Below are positions 6,696 to 21,100 of a stretch of DNA of 64,000 bases, in pieces. A program made the position numbers and the translations under genes. Each line of letters opens with the position of its first letter. Within the stretch, counting starts at the first letter, position 1. The notes under the pieces were generated by a model. It was not told the origin of the DNA and did not search any database. It saw nothing but the letters and a program-made list of their open reading frames with translations. Origin of the DNA: Tetranychus cinnabarinus (lineage: Eukaryota > Arthropoda > Arachnida > Trombidiformes > Tetranychidae). Where the stretch lies: positions 2,604,001 to 2,668,000 of the forward strand of contig WHVY01000001.1 of the NCBI GenBank assembly GCA_022266195.1, written 5' to 3'.

Positions 6696-9370
6696 TCAGT
6701 TGTTCAAATTATCCAATTTAATTGAAACTGTGTCCTTAAGAGGCCGAGTTCGACGTTGAGAATGTTTATAGTCTAACGCAAACTTAACAAATATCACAAT
6801 ATTGATCAATACAGAAAATATGAAGAGAAATGCGTGCGTTGAGTTCGATTTCGTCTTTTCTGGACTATCGAGGCGAATACCATCTCCAATCGTAATATCA
6901 ACAACAACCAATTTAATATCGTAAGCGCTGAATTTACTTCCATTCAAATTGAGGTAAGATTTTTCAATTACTTTCAAAGGAGCTTCTCTCGATAGTCTGG
7001 ATAAACGCTGATCTGAATTGCTAAACACCAGGCAATCCAATCCATTGTTATCTTCATCTGGTAATGAGTTTCCATTAGCAATTCCAAGGCATAAATAATC
7101 CCCGCGAGTTTTACAAGCTATGACATCACTGGAAGATAGCAAGATTTATGATATCAAGAAATTCATTTTCACAAAATTAACTGACCTTAGATTGGATTTA
7201 GAAGCTTCAAGATGTAAACATTCATCAATTGTTGATGTGTGAATCTGACCAGATTCAGTTGATTTGATATTGAATTTATGCGAAACTCCTCTTTTCTTTA
7301 CTGTGTAAAAATAATTCTATTAGTTGAATCATTCAATCATTGCAAGTTATCAAAATCTTACAAAAGTCAATAAAAATTGAATCAAAAATCTCAACTTTTG
7401 CCATAATGTTGGTATGAAAAAAGTTGAATTTGATAAAGTTTATCCTCAAACTTGATATTTCCAGTTTATCCATGATCAATCTTCGTAGATAATTCTTAAT
7501 TCCAAGAATACTCGCGAGCGCAGTATGAAGTTCTCTCGAGGTCAACTGATCTATTATGCAATGAAAAATATGCTTTTGACATCATCCAGAAATGAACATA
7601 AAATTAAATTTTACCTAATAATGAAATCTTTAAATTGAGGATGATTGCTTCTTTCCTCTCTTTGAAACATCGATCATTCGAATTGACTATTTCATTCAAA
7701 TTTCTATCGAAAACCCAAATTTCTCTTGAGAAAGATATCACTCTTGATTCAATATAATCGTATTGAAATGATTCCTAATGAAATAAGAAAAGTGTTATCA
7801 TTCAAATCTCACACTCATTGCATCTTACCTCATTTGTTGCATATTTTGAATACAGCTTTTGTTCGATGGACAAATTTGCAAACCAATAAAAGCTATAAGT
7901 GGGTGATATCGGCTTTTTAAGGAAAAAATAGACATTTTGTATGTTGTTTTTGCAATAATTATCAGAATTATGAAATGAAACTTACATCAGGTGAAGGCCT
8001 CGAGAAAGTTGTTACAACCAAGTCATAATTGACATTGTTGATCACTTTATTGTATTCAGCTTTCACCATAAACTTATTGCTGTATGAAGCAACCTAGTCA
8101 TACATAAATATTTGTGTCATTTTACTTGTTGATCCATCAATAAAATTGTAAAACTCACCGGATTCTTTGGAAAGTAAGATTCACTCCCATAATAATCGGG
8201 ATTTGCATAAATTAATTCATCTGGAGCATCGCCGAATTCGATTGCACATTCATTTGAGCCGGATAAAGTATATTTCATACCAAATTTATAATCGTAAACC
8301 AATTCACGATCATTAAACTTTCCATCACTAATCTTTATTGATGAAACCGAATCCACTGATGCGATGGTAAACTATTGAAAATTAAACAGGGAAAACATCA
8401 TTGTCAATTCAATCACTTGTCAATAATTTGTCTAAATTTTTATGAACTTACAAGATTTTTTCTGGAACCTATGGATACAGTCACTTGAGAAGTCCAACCT
8501 CCATTTAGCTTTGTAATGGTTATCTTTTTAAAAGGCTCCACATGTGTTATATATAACGTCACATTTCGATCGTGTCCTTCAGTAATAGTGATTTTTAGAG
8601 CATTTTTCAAGCCCATCAACTTTTTGTTATGTCGATCTATAAACCATTCATAGAATGAATTATTTCAACATTTTTTTACAATCCATAAAGTCTTAAAACA
8701 GACCTGAAAATACTGAAGTCATTTCTAGATATTGAATCGATCCATCACCAGTATGGACCCATCGACTAATTTTGTTATTTGTCGCATTGGCAAAATATGA
8801 TATTATACGATAAGGTCCCATCAATAGTGCGCTTTTCACGATTCTGGTCACCATTTCATGTTCACTATGAAATTGGTAATTCCACAAATCTCCATCACGA
8901 TAACAGTGTTTGAATGCTAAATTGCAATAAATCCTTTTTCAGTTCATTTCCTCACAACTTTTTCTATTTACTTACGAAAACAGATTAGCTCAATACGTTG
9001 AGTTTCGAATTGACGGAATATTTCTATTGGATTTGCTTCATGGTTGATTAAAGTTACAATTCTGTTTCTTTCATCACTATATATTGACTCTTCTATGTAA
9101 AAATCATTTGAAGATCCTTCGATTGTCTACATGAAGTTAGATAATTTTCAAAGAATTAAATTGAGCTTATAAATGAACAAAACTTACCTCATAATTCAAC
9201 TTTGCTTTTATCAAAAAGTTAGTTTCATTTCCAAAAAGATGTTGCAAATCTAATTTTTCATTTTCTATTTGCATATTGGAAAGTAGGAAAGTTGGAAATT
9301 GGCCATTTGAAGATTTGATCGAATCATATAAAGTTATAAACATCAATACAAAATATTTGTTTACAAACAT
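6696..9370 (-). CDS. array gene A: single-pass membrane protein, 11 exons
   Basis: Exons, 5' to 3': 9188-9370, 8976-9126, 8704-8916, 8452-8636, 8159-8371, 7986-8093, 7829-7912, 7615-7774, 7362-7550, 7186-7300, 6696-7128. All introns are GT-AG and the spliced frame is open for 677 residues, so the gene looks intact. The N-terminus is a hydrophobic signal peptide (Met-Phe-Val-Asn-Lys-Tyr start). A large predicted ectodomain follows. The last exon holds one transmembrane segment and a short basic tail. I do not recognise the domains; the family matches the plus-strand gene at 52.7-57.0 kb exon by exon. The intron that splits the signal peptide in the paralogues is absent here. Function unknown; a cell-surface role is inferred. 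Confidence 0.75.
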
Positions 9371-10243
9371 TTTTCGGGTAAACTTTTAAAATAAACACAA
9401 TAAGAATTGCACTTCGAACTTCTAACTTTATACTTTAAATGTTTAAAGTTTAATAAAGCTTATTTCCATGGGCTTCCACCTAGCTCACCGATTCTATAAT
9501 GTACGCCTACAGTTCGCAAACTCGTCATATCTGTTTACGCCTCTTTAAAATTAGATCGGATGAGGAAAGGGGAGGAATATTCAATCTACAATCAAGAAAT
9601 AGTTCACTTTATTGGATTCAAATTTTTCAACAAAAGTTTTGGCCTTTTCTGGTTTTTACTATTCATGTTGTACTTTTTATTGGCTTTAAGAACACAGAAA
9701 TATATTTTTTTGTTTGTACCATGATGACTGTTATTCTTATTCATCTTGAGACACACCTAATATGGTTTCCGAATTTATAAATTAAAGAACGAAAATGAAC
9801 GAAGTGTGTGATCAATCAATTTTCTTCAATTATATTTGGTCAATATATTTCATGCTTATAACAATATGAAATGAGCATGAAATATAATGCCTCACTGTTA
9901 ATAAAGCGACTTTGACAATCGGGAAAAAGAGTTTATTTTGGCAAACTATTAGAAGATGAATTCCAATTGATTGGCGATTTAATATAAATCATAACCTTAT
10001 AAATATTAAGATTGCTGGGACTAAATTGAGGCACGATTGGCCTACACTAATTTGTGTGATCACTTTAAGATGATAGCTGATTAGAAAAGTAATGAAATAA
10101 TAGTACATTCATGCATTTCTATAGTAATGGTTAAACGTTTGATTAAATGACAGCGATTCGTTGACAACCATACTTTTATTAAAAGCAAAAATTGAATAAA
10201 AGCATTTCTTTTATTGATTTTGTTATTGCAATGGTATTAGGAA
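9371..10243. other. spacer between array genes A and B
   Basis: Non-coding as far as I can see. It is clearly related to the spacer at 17310-18117 (shared stretches such as GAAGATGAATTCCAATTGAT), showing that the two spacers are duplicates. The promoter of gene A should lie just above 9370. Confidence 0.6.
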
Positions 10244-13200
10244 TCAGGTGCTTGATTTTAATAATTTAAGCGAAACGTAATCGCGAAGAGGATGAATTCG
10301 GTTTTGAGACAGTTTATAACCTGATCCGAACGCAAAAAATATAATGATCAATATGAAAATTATTAAGAAAAATGGGGAAGTTGAGTTTGATTTCGTCTTT
10401 TCTGGATTATAAAAGCGTATACCATCTCCAATCGTAACATCAACAACAGAAAATTCAACATCGGAATAGTTGAATTTGCTTCCTTGTAAATTGAGACAAG
10501 ATTTTTCAATTTCTTCCAAAGGAACTTCTGCCTTTAGTTTGGTTAAACTTTGATCTGAATTGTTGTACAACATACAATCCAATCCATTTTTATCTTCATC
10601 TGGTAATGCATCTCCATCAGCAATGCCAAGACATAAATAATGGCCAGTTTCACAAGTTATCACGTAACTGAAAGATGATAAGTTTCGATGGTATCAAGAA
10701 ATTCATCTACACAATTAATATTAACTGACCTTAGATTAGCTTTAAAAGCTTGAAGACGTAAACATTCATCAATGGTTGATGTATGAATTTGACCAGATTC
10801 AGATGATTTGATGTTGAATTTATGTGAAACTCCTTTCTTTGATTCTAAGTAAAAAAACGTTTTATTGATTGAATAAATCAATGGATTAATTTTAAGAAAC
10901 TCACCAAAGTAGGTAACAAATGAATCAAGAATTTCAACCTTTGCCACGATATGTGAGTCGGAAAAGTTCAATTTAATCCAGTTTATTCTCAAAAATGACA
11001 CATTCAATTTATCAATGAGCAAACTTCGGAGAGCATCTTTGACATGATTGATATCGGCTTGCAATTTGTGAATTTTGTCTGACGTCAAATAATCTGCTTA
11101 TTTTAATAGAAAATATTTTCTCATTATTTCTCAGCAAATGTTGAAAAATATGTATCAATAATAAATAATACTTTTACTTGTTGATGAAATCTCTAAACGG
11201 AGAATAATTTTGTTTTTTCTGTCTTTGAAACATTGATGATATGAACTGATTATGTGATGTAACTCATCTCCGTCTAAATAAGTCGAGGTTTCCAGTAAGC
11301 ACATCACTCTAACCTCAGTGAGATTGAAATTAGAAGAAATCTAATAGGAAAAAGGACATTATATTCGCAAATCATTTCAGTTTGGATCTTATCTAACCTC
11401 ATTTGGGAAGGATTTTGAATAAAGATCCATTTGAACACAGAAATCTTCGAGTCTTCCACTTTCCACTGCAAATCTTGACTTAAGTTCAAAACATGTATTT
11501 TATTAATATTAGTACAAAAACGCAAAAATCTTCTTGACTCTGTATGAAATGAAACTTACGGCATTATGTGGCTCTAAATAGGTTTTTACAACCAAATCAT
11601 ACTTTACGTTACCAGCCATTACATTGTGTTCAGTCTCAACCAATAATTTTTTGCTGTGTGATTTAACCTAATCATAAAAATTAATGCTTTTGATTGTTTG
11701 ATTGATAAATGAAACTTTTGTATACTCACCGGATTCTTAGGAAAATAAAGTTCCTTTGCAAACGCCTTCGCATAATTTTCTGAAGCAACATAATTGAATT
11801 CTTCATCAACCCCACTTGATTCAATGGTGCATTCATTTAGACCAGATGGAATGTATTTCAAACCAAATTTACGGTCATAAACAAATAGTTCGAGGTAGGA
11901 TCGTTCATTAATGATTTCGACCGAGGTAACTGAATCCAATGATGTGATAGAAAGCTATTGACAATCCGAAAGTAGGCTAATTATAATTAGTTAAATAATA
12001 GAACAGCAAATATTTCATATATTGCTGATTACAAAATTGAATTCTTGATACTTTTGAACATAAGTGAAATAACAAATTTTCTAACCCTATCAATTAGTTG
12101 GTCGATTTGAGCTACTCTTCGTCACGAAAAGCAAAGCTGCATAGATCATGCTGCCAGGTTAGCAATTGAGTAGAACTTATGCTCATAAATTTATTTACTT
12201 GTGATGATATTATAATTGTTGTATAGCCGAGCTTGAAACAAGGTGGACCAAAATCACTTACCTTGGTTGTTCTATGTTCTTTATCAACTTTCAATTTGTC
12301 ATATTTAGTAATTGATTCATTGAATCTGTGGAAAATACCTTTTGTTGATACGTTTGCTTTTTCCAAAGACTCAGTTTGTTTTATGCATGAACTTAGGTTT
12401 ACACGATTAAATCTTGCATCAACAAATTCATTGTTATTACTATCACGCATTCCCATGCATTTAATAGTCCGACCGGAATCTGCAGATTATTTAATGAAAA
12501 AATTACAACTTTACTCAATTCATCTTCTTCAAACAAACCTGTAAAACTTGGGGCCAGATACAAAGTACCACAAGAATAAGATCCCGTTTCAAATTTCCAA
12601 TTTCCACGATAAATATACAGCTGGTTTTCACTAGTTTCACACAATATCATACGATAAGGTCCCAACAGCAGAGCGGCTTTCACAGTCTGAGCTATACTTG
12701 GAATGAGTCCCTTTAAATTTTTATCCAACAAATCAGCATTCCGTCCGCACTCATTTTCTGGTCAATAGTTTTATAGTTTAAAAGTGTTCACAAACAATTA
12801 TTCACTTAATGTGATGAACTTTTTGGCTACTTACGAACACAGATCAATGAAATGTTTTGAGTTTTAAAATCACGAAACAATTTTGTTTCGATTCCTTCCT
12901 CTTCTTCGGTAATTAATGTAACGATACTGTTTTTTTCATCGCCAAATACCGACTCTTCTATTAACCAATACTTTTCAAATACAATACTTCCATAATTATT
13001 TGGATTATATTCCTTTATAAAATTAATCAATTCGTAAATAATTAGTCAGTTGATCAAGTGAATAAACTTACCTTATAAATTAATTTAGCTTTTAAAAAAA
13101 AATTAGTCCCTAGTCCAGATAATGCCTTGTAACCCTGGTAATAACCTGTTTTAATGAGAGTTTAAAGAAATGGAGAAAAATATCATTTTAGATTGTATAA

Positions 13201-13285
13201 AAGGTTTGATTAAAAATTTACCTTCACTCAATCTGGTTAAATTGTATAAAATGAAAAATATCAACACAAGGGAACTTGGGAACAT
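10244..13285 (-). CDS. array gene B: single-pass membrane protein, 12 exons
   Basis: Exons: 13222-13285, 13072-13145, 12835-13012, 12539-12757, 12262-12479, 11730-11954, 11560-11667, 11398-11478, 11178-11340, 10905-11093, 10730-10844, 10244-10667. The spliced frame is open for 685 residues. It has a signal peptide split by a phase-1 intron, a long ectodomain with a conserved Leu-Leu-Leu-Gly-Pro-Tyr-Arg-Met-Ile motif in exon 4, one C-terminal membrane helix, and a tail ending near Asp-Tyr-Val-Ser-Leu-Lys. Exon lengths of 74, 108, 81-84, 189 and 115 and their phases match the sister genes. It appears intact. Closest relative in the window is gene D. Confidence 0.75.
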
Positions 13286-13955
13286 TTTTGCACGTAAAAG
13301 TTTAATATGAAATACTGTTAGCACTATCACAATTGATTAATGACGCTATTGTTTATAATCTCAAAACATAAAATCTAGTGAAATAATTTTGTATAAACTC
13401 AAGACTAATACGTAACTTTACTTTCAGACGCCTTCAATCCCCATGCTTCATCACACCAACTCAACACCCTCTTCCTTAAATTAAAGAGGAAAGACAAAAG
13501 TTATTCAATCTGTAACAAGTCGCTACTGTTGCTTTTTTGGGTTACAATCCAATGTTCAATCAAATCAAAAATTAAAATGCTTATAAGCTGAGCACCAGAT
13601 CATATATGAGATTGTCAGGGATTAACTGAAAGTCTAAGCAATAAATAAGATCTCATAAGCAAGTTCCGATACTTATAAAATTAACTTTTATTAAACAAGT
13701 GAAAACAGAATTTTCAGATTTCAAGGAAGATCAAAATATAATACTTAAAAAATGAATTCTAACTAGGGTTTGAAAACAATTGGGAAAGTTCAAATCTAAT
13801 TGATGAGTAACAGAGTAGAGTATGAATGAAAGGATGAAGACCAAACTGGTATTGAGGAGGTAAAGAGGAGTGAGGTAAACTGCCTAACGAGAAATTTTTA
13901 TTGCTATGCACATTTTATAACGAATTCACTACTTTAGTCCACTTTTCACATCCCC
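13286..13955. other. spacer upstream of gene B
   Basis: AT-rich, no convincing ORF. It resembles the spacer at 21383-21800 upstream of gene D (shared GCCTTCAAT-CCCATGCTTC stretches), in line with duplication. Promoter of B expected near 13290-13450. Confidence 0.5.
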
Positions 13956-14110
13956 ACAACTTATTTCAATCACGCTAGATAAAACAGGTACACCCATTGA
14001 AGCCAAGGCTTCATACAACAAGGTTTGCTTAATAATTCAATGGATGTGAAAAAAATTCAACCGAAATACCAGGAGCCATCACGAGGTTAACCAAAGACAT
14101 CAGATTTTTT
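13956..14110 (-). pseudogene. NPC1 3'-end fragment (copy 1)
   Basis: Bases from about 13968 to 14095 match, on the minus strand, part of the last NPC1 exon (47630-47760): the stretch around the Gly-Ser-Ser and the conserved Ala-Gly-Ile-Ser-Val-Glu-Phe region. Indels and substitutions break the frame. It is the most decayed of the four NPC1 fragments and sits upstream of gene B. Confidence 0.6.
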
Positions 14111-14449
14111 GGGATAAAATTTGACCCTCGTCTTCAACACTCGTGTGAATAAGGCCTGGGTCTACTGTGCATTAATCCAGTATCAAGCATTCTTTCACTC
14201 AATGTTCCCTGTAGATTTTTCTGGGCTTGAGAACGTTATGCAAACGAAATACCTGGCCGAACTGATTTTACAGCTTCAAGTTTCAATTACAGTTAATGAT
14301 TTGGAAAAAGAGGAATTCTTTCGATTGTACTTTTTATTCGAAATTTTAGTGCGAATACATGAATACATAACTGCATTGATTTTGAAATTTAATTTCTCAT
14401 GACATATTCTGTAATATTTCAAACATTTGATATATTGTGTTTTATAAAA
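14111..14449. other. spacer between NPC1 fragment and gene C
   Basis: Shares a block (about 14118-14210) with 38635-38730 downstream of gene F, so it belongs to the duplicated unit. An open frame of 93 residues here is not supported as a gene. Confidence 0.5.
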
Positions 14450-17309
14450 TCAGTTGTTCAAGTCATTCAATTTAATTGAAACTGAATCACCAAGAGGACG
14501 ATTTGGACGTTGAGACAGTTTATAGTCTAATGCAAACTTAACAAATATCACAATATTGATCAATATGGAAATAATGGAAAGTATGATGAAAAATACGAGA
14601 GTTAAGCTCAATTTAGGCTTTTCTTGACGAATAATTTCTTCTTTTGGTTTCTTTTCAACGGATTTTATATCATCTTCAATAGTCACATCAGCAACAGCAA
14701 ATTTAATATCGGAATAGTTGAATCGACTTCCATTCAAATTGAAATAAGATTTCCTTATTTCTCGCAAAGAAACTTCTGCCAATAGTTTAGTTGAATTGCG
14801 ATCTGAGTTGTCGAACAACATGCAATCCATTCCATTTTTATCTTCCTCTGGTAATGAATCTCCATAAGTGATTCCAAGGCATAAATAATACCCAGTTTTA
14901 CATGTTATAACATATCTGAAAGATGATAAGTTTTGATGATACCAAAAGATTCACTTTTAAGAAATTCACTGACCTTGAATTGGCATTATTAGTTTGAAAA
15001 TGCAAACAGTCATCAATACTCGATGTATAAATTTTACCAGATAAAGTTGATTGGATTTTAAATTTGTACGAAATGCCTTTCTTTGATTCTAGGCGAAAAA
15101 TGTTTTTATTAATTGAACAAGTCAACTTTTTAACTCGAAGAAACTTACCAAAGTTATTAACAATTGAATCAAAAATTTCAACCTTTGCCATAATGTGCGA
15201 ATTTAAAAAGTTGAACTTGATCAAGTTTATTCTTAAAAATGATATTCGCAGTTTATCCATGAGCACTTTTCGTAACTCATCCTTAATTTCATGAATATTG
15301 GCAAGTGCTTTATCTAGTTTCCTCGAAGTCAAGGGATCTGTTTTGTAATGGAAAATACTCTTCTGATATTATCTGAAAATGAAGCATGGAATTATATTCT
15401 TACCTAATAATGAAATCTTCAAATCGAGGATAATTTTATTTTTTCCTTCTTTGAAACATCGATCATGAAAATTTACTATTTCATTTAAATCTCCATCCAC
15501 ACCAAAAGAATCAGAAAACGATATCATTCTTGATTCAATGTAAACGCATTTAAATGCGTCCTAAATTAGAAAAATTTTATTATCGAAATCTCACACTCAT
15601 TGGATCGTACCTCATTAGATGCAGATTTTGAATAGAGCTTTTGTTCGATAGAAAAACCTTCAAACCACTCATTAAGATATAATATCGACTTCTGAAAAAG
15701 AAAAAATAGGCATGTTTTGGGTTGTTTTTTCTATCATTCTTATCATGAAATGAAACTAACATTAGGTGAAGACCTCGAGTAAGTTGTTACAACGAAATCA
15801 TAATTGACATTATCAACCAGTTTATTGAATTCGGCTTTTACAATAAATGTATTGTTGTACCATTCAATCTGATCAAACAAAAAATAATCGTGTCATTTTA
15901 CTTGTTGATCCATCAATGAAAATTGTAAAACTCACCGAATTTTCTGGAAAGTAAGAATCTCTTCCATAATATTCAGAATTTGCAAAAATAAATTCATCTG
16001 AAGCATGGCGCAATGCAATTGCACATTCGTTTGAGCCAGACAAAGTATATTTTATACCAAATTTATAGTCGAAAATCAATTCAGAATCACTCAAATTTCC
16101 ATTAATAATCTTTGCATATGAAACCGAATCCAGTGATGTGATGGTAAACTATTGACGATTCAATAGTAAAAAATTGGTAAAATTAAATATCTTATCACAT
16201 GAAACAAAAAGAAAGGATTGAGACAAGAAGCATAAAAATTATACTGACACTGGAGTCTATAGATTTTGAACTAAACCAGTTTACTTGTCAATAATTTGCA
16301 TAATTTGTATGAACTTACAAAATTTTTCCTTGAACCGATGGTTTCAGTCAATTCGTAATGGATACCTTTATTTGCCTTGGAAATGGTTACCTTTTTAAGA
16401 GGCTCAACCTGTGTTATAAATAATGTTGCATTTCGATAGAATCCTTCAGTTATAATCAATTTCAGAGGATTTTTCAAGCCCATCAATTTCCTAAAATATC
16501 GATCTATAAATCATTCATAGGATAAATTATTTTACACTTTCGGTACTTTTGGCATGAGTCTTCAAACAGACCTGAAAATACTGCAGTCATTTCCATATAT
16601 TGATTCGATTTATAACCAGTATCGATCCATCGACTAATTTTGTTTGTGGCTAAGGTTTCATTGGCAAAATATGATATTATACGATAAGGTCCCATCATTA
16701 GTACGTTTTTCACAATACTGGTCACCAAAATATCTTCACTATAAAATTTGTAGTTCCGCAAATTTCCATTTTGTTCACAGTATTTCGATGCTAAATTGCA
16801 ATAAATCCAGTTTTTAGTTCGTAATCTTGCTATTCTTTCAAAACTTACGAAAACAGACCATCAAAATGCACTGAGTTTCGAATTCACGGAATATTTCTAT
16901 CGTTTCATGAAATCCTCTGCTTATTTTAGTAACAATTCTGTTTCTTTCATCACTAAATATTGACTCTTCGATGTAAAAATTGCTTGAAGATCCTTCGTAC
17001 GCCTTCATAAAATTAGATAATTTTCCAAGAATTAAATTGAACTTATAAATAAACTAAAACTTACCTCATAATCCAACCTTGCTTTTAACAAAAAACCAGT
17101 TTCCGACTCCAAAGATTGTTGCAAATCAAATTTTTGATTCCCTATTTGGTTAAGAAAGCGAAATATAATAAATGCATTTTTGGTTTATAAAGCAACTCAT
17201 CGAAATGCTCACCATCAACGATGCGCCCATATATTGGATCGCCTCCGTACGTTTTGGTCAAATAACATAAAGTCATAAACATCAATACAATATATTTGTC
17301 CACGAACAT
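14450..17309 (-). CDS. array gene C: single-pass membrane protein, 12 exons
   Basis: Exons: 17213-17309, 17065-17141, 16849-17002, 16572-16790, 16319-16503, 15936-16148, 15761-15868, 15611-15691, 15404-15560, 15149-15337, 14974-15088, 14450-14915. The join is open for 686 residues with every intron GT-AG, so it looks intact. Signal peptide starts Met-Phe-Val-Asp-Lys-Tyr. Exon 4 carries Met-Met-Gly-Pro-Tyr-Arg-Ile-Ile-Ser-Tyr-Phe-Ala-Asn. The last exon has an Ile-rich membrane helix and an extra Lys/Glu-rich linker just before it that the sisters lack. It is closest to gene A, forming the repeat of an A-B / C-D pair. Confidence 0.75.
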
Positions 17310-18117
17310 TTTTCGGGTAAATTTTTGAAACAAAACACAATAAGAACTGCACTTCGAACTTATAACTTTATACTTTAAATGGTTAAAGTTTAGTAAAGCT
17401 CATTTCCATGGGCTTTCACCTAATTCACCAATTTTTTCATTTACGCCTACAGTTGGCATACTCGTCATTACGCCATTTTTTAATTAGATCGGGTGAAAAG
17501 GAGGAAAGGGGAGGAATTATTCTAGCAATTATTCACTTGAAGTTGAGGCTAAATGGATTTTCAATACTAATTAGTAATATTCGTATTTCAGATGAGTCAA
17601 ATTTTTGACGATCAAAACTGTTCTCCTTGGAAAAAAATTTTTTACTGTTCTGTTTCTTGTAATTTTTAATGGTTTAATAAACTAAGAATAATATTTTTTG
17701 TTGATTCATGGGAATCACTAACTGATAATGAAGCAACTTTGACAGACAGTCTGACAAAATGGTTTCTTTTCTGTAAACCATAACTTTCAGCAATTGTTAG
17801 AAGATGAATTCCAATTGATTGTCATTAAATACATAGTATAAATTAGTACAAATCATAACCTTATAAATGTTTAGATTGTTGGCACTTTAATTGAGGTGGA
17901 ATCGGCCTACACTGAGTTTTATGATCACTTCAAGATAGTACGTAGTTGATTAGAGAAGTAATGAAACAACAGTACAGTCGTGCATTTCTATAGCAATGGT
18001 AAAACGGTTAATTGAATGACAGCGATTCGTTAAAAAACATGCTTTTAAAACAATAATTGAGTAAAAACATTGCAAACATTTCTGTCGTTGATTTTGTTAT
18101 TGCAATTTTATTAGGAA
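17310..18117. other. spacer between array genes C and D
   Basis: Counterpart of 9371-10243 with clear sequence similarity. No NPC1 fragment and no convincing gene. A 66-residue open frame here is judged random. Confidence 0.5.
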
Positions 18118-21100
18118 TCAGATGCTTGATTTTAATAATTTAAGCGAAACGTAATCACGAAGAGGATTAGTTCGGTTTTGAGACAGTTTATAGTCTGATG
18201 CAAACTTGACAAACATCATAATATTGATCAATATGGAAATTATGAAGAAAAATGTGAACGTTGAGCTTGATTTCGTCTTTTCTGGACTATCAAAGCGTAT
18301 ATCATCTCCAATTTTAACGTCAACGACAACAAATTCAATAGCAGAATAGTTGAATCGACTTCCATTCAAATTGGAGTAAGATTTTTCAATTACTTCCAAA
18401 GGAACTTCTGCCAATAGTTTAGTTAAACTATGATCTGAATTGTTGTACAGCTTACAGTTTAATCCATTTTCATTTTCATCTGGTAATGAATCTCCGTTAA
18501 CGATTCCAAGGCATAAATAATGACCAGTTCCACAAGTTATAACATAACTGAAAGAGAATGATGATATTATGAAAGGTATTTTTACAAAATAGACTAACCT
18601 CAGATTGGCTTTAAAAGCTTGAAGACGTAAACATTCATCAATGGTTGATGTATGAATTTGACCAGATTCAGTTGATTTGATGTTGAATTTATGTGAAACT
18701 CCTTTCTTTGATTCTAAGCAACAACGTTTTATTAATTGAATAAATCAGTAGATTAATTTTAAGAAACTCACCAAAGTAGGTAACAAATGAATCAAGAATT
18801 TCAGCCTTTGCCACGATATGTGAGTCGGAAAAGTTCAACTTGATTCTGTTTATTCTTAAAAATGACACATTCAATTTATTAACGAGAAAGCTTCGCAGTG
18901 CATCTTTGACATGATGGATATCGGCTTGCAATTTGTGAATTTTGTCTGACATCAAATGATCTGTTTATTCCAGTGAAAAAGATTTTCGTATTACTGACTA
19001 GCAAAATTATTAAATATAACATTTTTACTTAATAATAAAATCTCTAAACGGAGAGGTACTTTGTTTTTTCTGTCTTTGAAACATTGATAATGTGAGTTGA
19101 ACATGCGATGAAACTCATCTTCGGTTGAATAATCCGAAGTTTCCTTCAAGCAAATTACTCTGACTTCAGTGAGATTGAAATTGGATACGATCTAGGAGGA
19201 AAAAGAGATTATTTATCTTGCAACTAGTTTCAATTTAAAATTATCATACCTGATTCGGGACAGTTTTTGAATAAAGATCCATTTGAATACAGAAATCTTC
19301 GAGTCTTCCATTTTCTACTGAAAATCTTGACTTTAAGTAAGAAAAAATATTTTATGAAAACGGAAAAATCTTTTTGATTTTGTATCAAATGAAACTTACG
19401 GCAACATGTGGCCCTAAATAGGTTTTTACAGCCAAATCATACTTTGCATTACCAACCATTACATTGTGTTCAGTCTCAATCAATAATTTTTTGCTGTATG
19501 ATTCAACCTAATTAATATTCTTGAAAAATTAATGTTTTTGTTTGTTTAATTGATGAATAAAACTTTCCTGCACTCACCCGATTCTTTGGAAAATAAAGTT
19601 CCTTTACAAACCCCTTCTTATAATTTTCTGAAGCTACATAATTGAATTCATTATTGAATCTGCTTGATTCAATGGTGCATTCATTGAGACCAGACGGAAT
19701 GTATTTCAAATCAAATTTACGGTCATAAACAAATTCGTGGTGAAAGCGTTTGTTGATGATCTCCACTGAAGTCCGGTAAATAATACTATATTACTGAATT
19801 ATATTATATTATATAACTATATTATACCGGTAATAAGCTTCAATTAAATTATTCGATTCATTGAATTTATCTATAGCAAATTCACTGAAATCTGATAGTT
19901 ACTAATCCATGGTGCCAAATTTTTAGACGGCTAATCAAGACAAGTTCTTTATTGAAATGATAATTTAGTGGCATTGAATAAAGCTAGCTGTAGCTGAGTT
20001 TAGCTACAGATTAAGAGCTCTCTCCTGCTATAGTTGAAGCTATGATCAGGTTGAATTTAAAATTTGACCATTTAAAATAAAGTTTAAATATTTTAGTTGA
20101 ATAATTACCGAACTTCTTAAAGCAAATTTCAAAATTCATGCTCGATATCAACGGTCAGATGTAAGATTCCTGAATAATCGAATTTCTTTAAAAACTTAGC
20201 TGCGCAGGCTATTTAATTAGGTTAGCAATGTTGGTAGAATTAGCAATTGAATAAAACTGATGCTCATACCATATATGGATCCAAGATTAATTGAACGGTA
20301 AGGAAAAAACACTTACCTGAGTTGTTCCATGTTCTTTATCAACTTTCGATTCATTATATTTAGTGATTGATTCATTAAATCTGTAGTGAATACTTTTTGT
20401 CAACATTGAAACGTTTGCTTTTTCTAAAGATTCACTTTGTTGTATGCTTAAAGTCAGGCTTATAAGGTTATGATTTTGTCCAGGCCGTGTTCGTTCCAAA
20501 AGAGGACGGTTGTTACTATCACGTACTTTAATATACCTAGTCCAGCTGGTACCTACAAGTTATTTTTTATGTAATTAAATATTATTTCCCTCAATTAATC
20601 TTCGCCAAACAAACCTTGGAAGTTCTGGTCCAAATACAAAGTACCGCAAGGATAATTTACACTTTCAATCCTTTGCCAACGTGTAACAGACGCCTTTTTT
20701 TCACTAGGTTCGCACAATATCATACGATAAGGTCCCAACAAAAGTGTGTCTCTCACAATCTGAGTTATACGTAGAGTCAATCCCTTTAAATTTTTATCCA
20801 ACAAATCAAAATTTCGTCCGCACTCATTTTCTGATCAATAATTTTATAGTTATAAAAGTGTGTAAAAGATATACTTGCTTGTTAGTAATTATTCACTTAA
20901 TACAATAAATTGTTTGGTTACTTACGAACACAGATCAATGAAATGTTTTGAGTTTTAAAATCACGAAACACTTTAATTTCAATTCCTTCCTTTTTTTCGG
21001 TTATTAATGTAACGATCATGTTTTTTTCATCGCCAAATACCAACTCTTCTATTAACCAATTCTTTGCAATAGTATCATAACTCTTATGTTCCTTTGAGAG

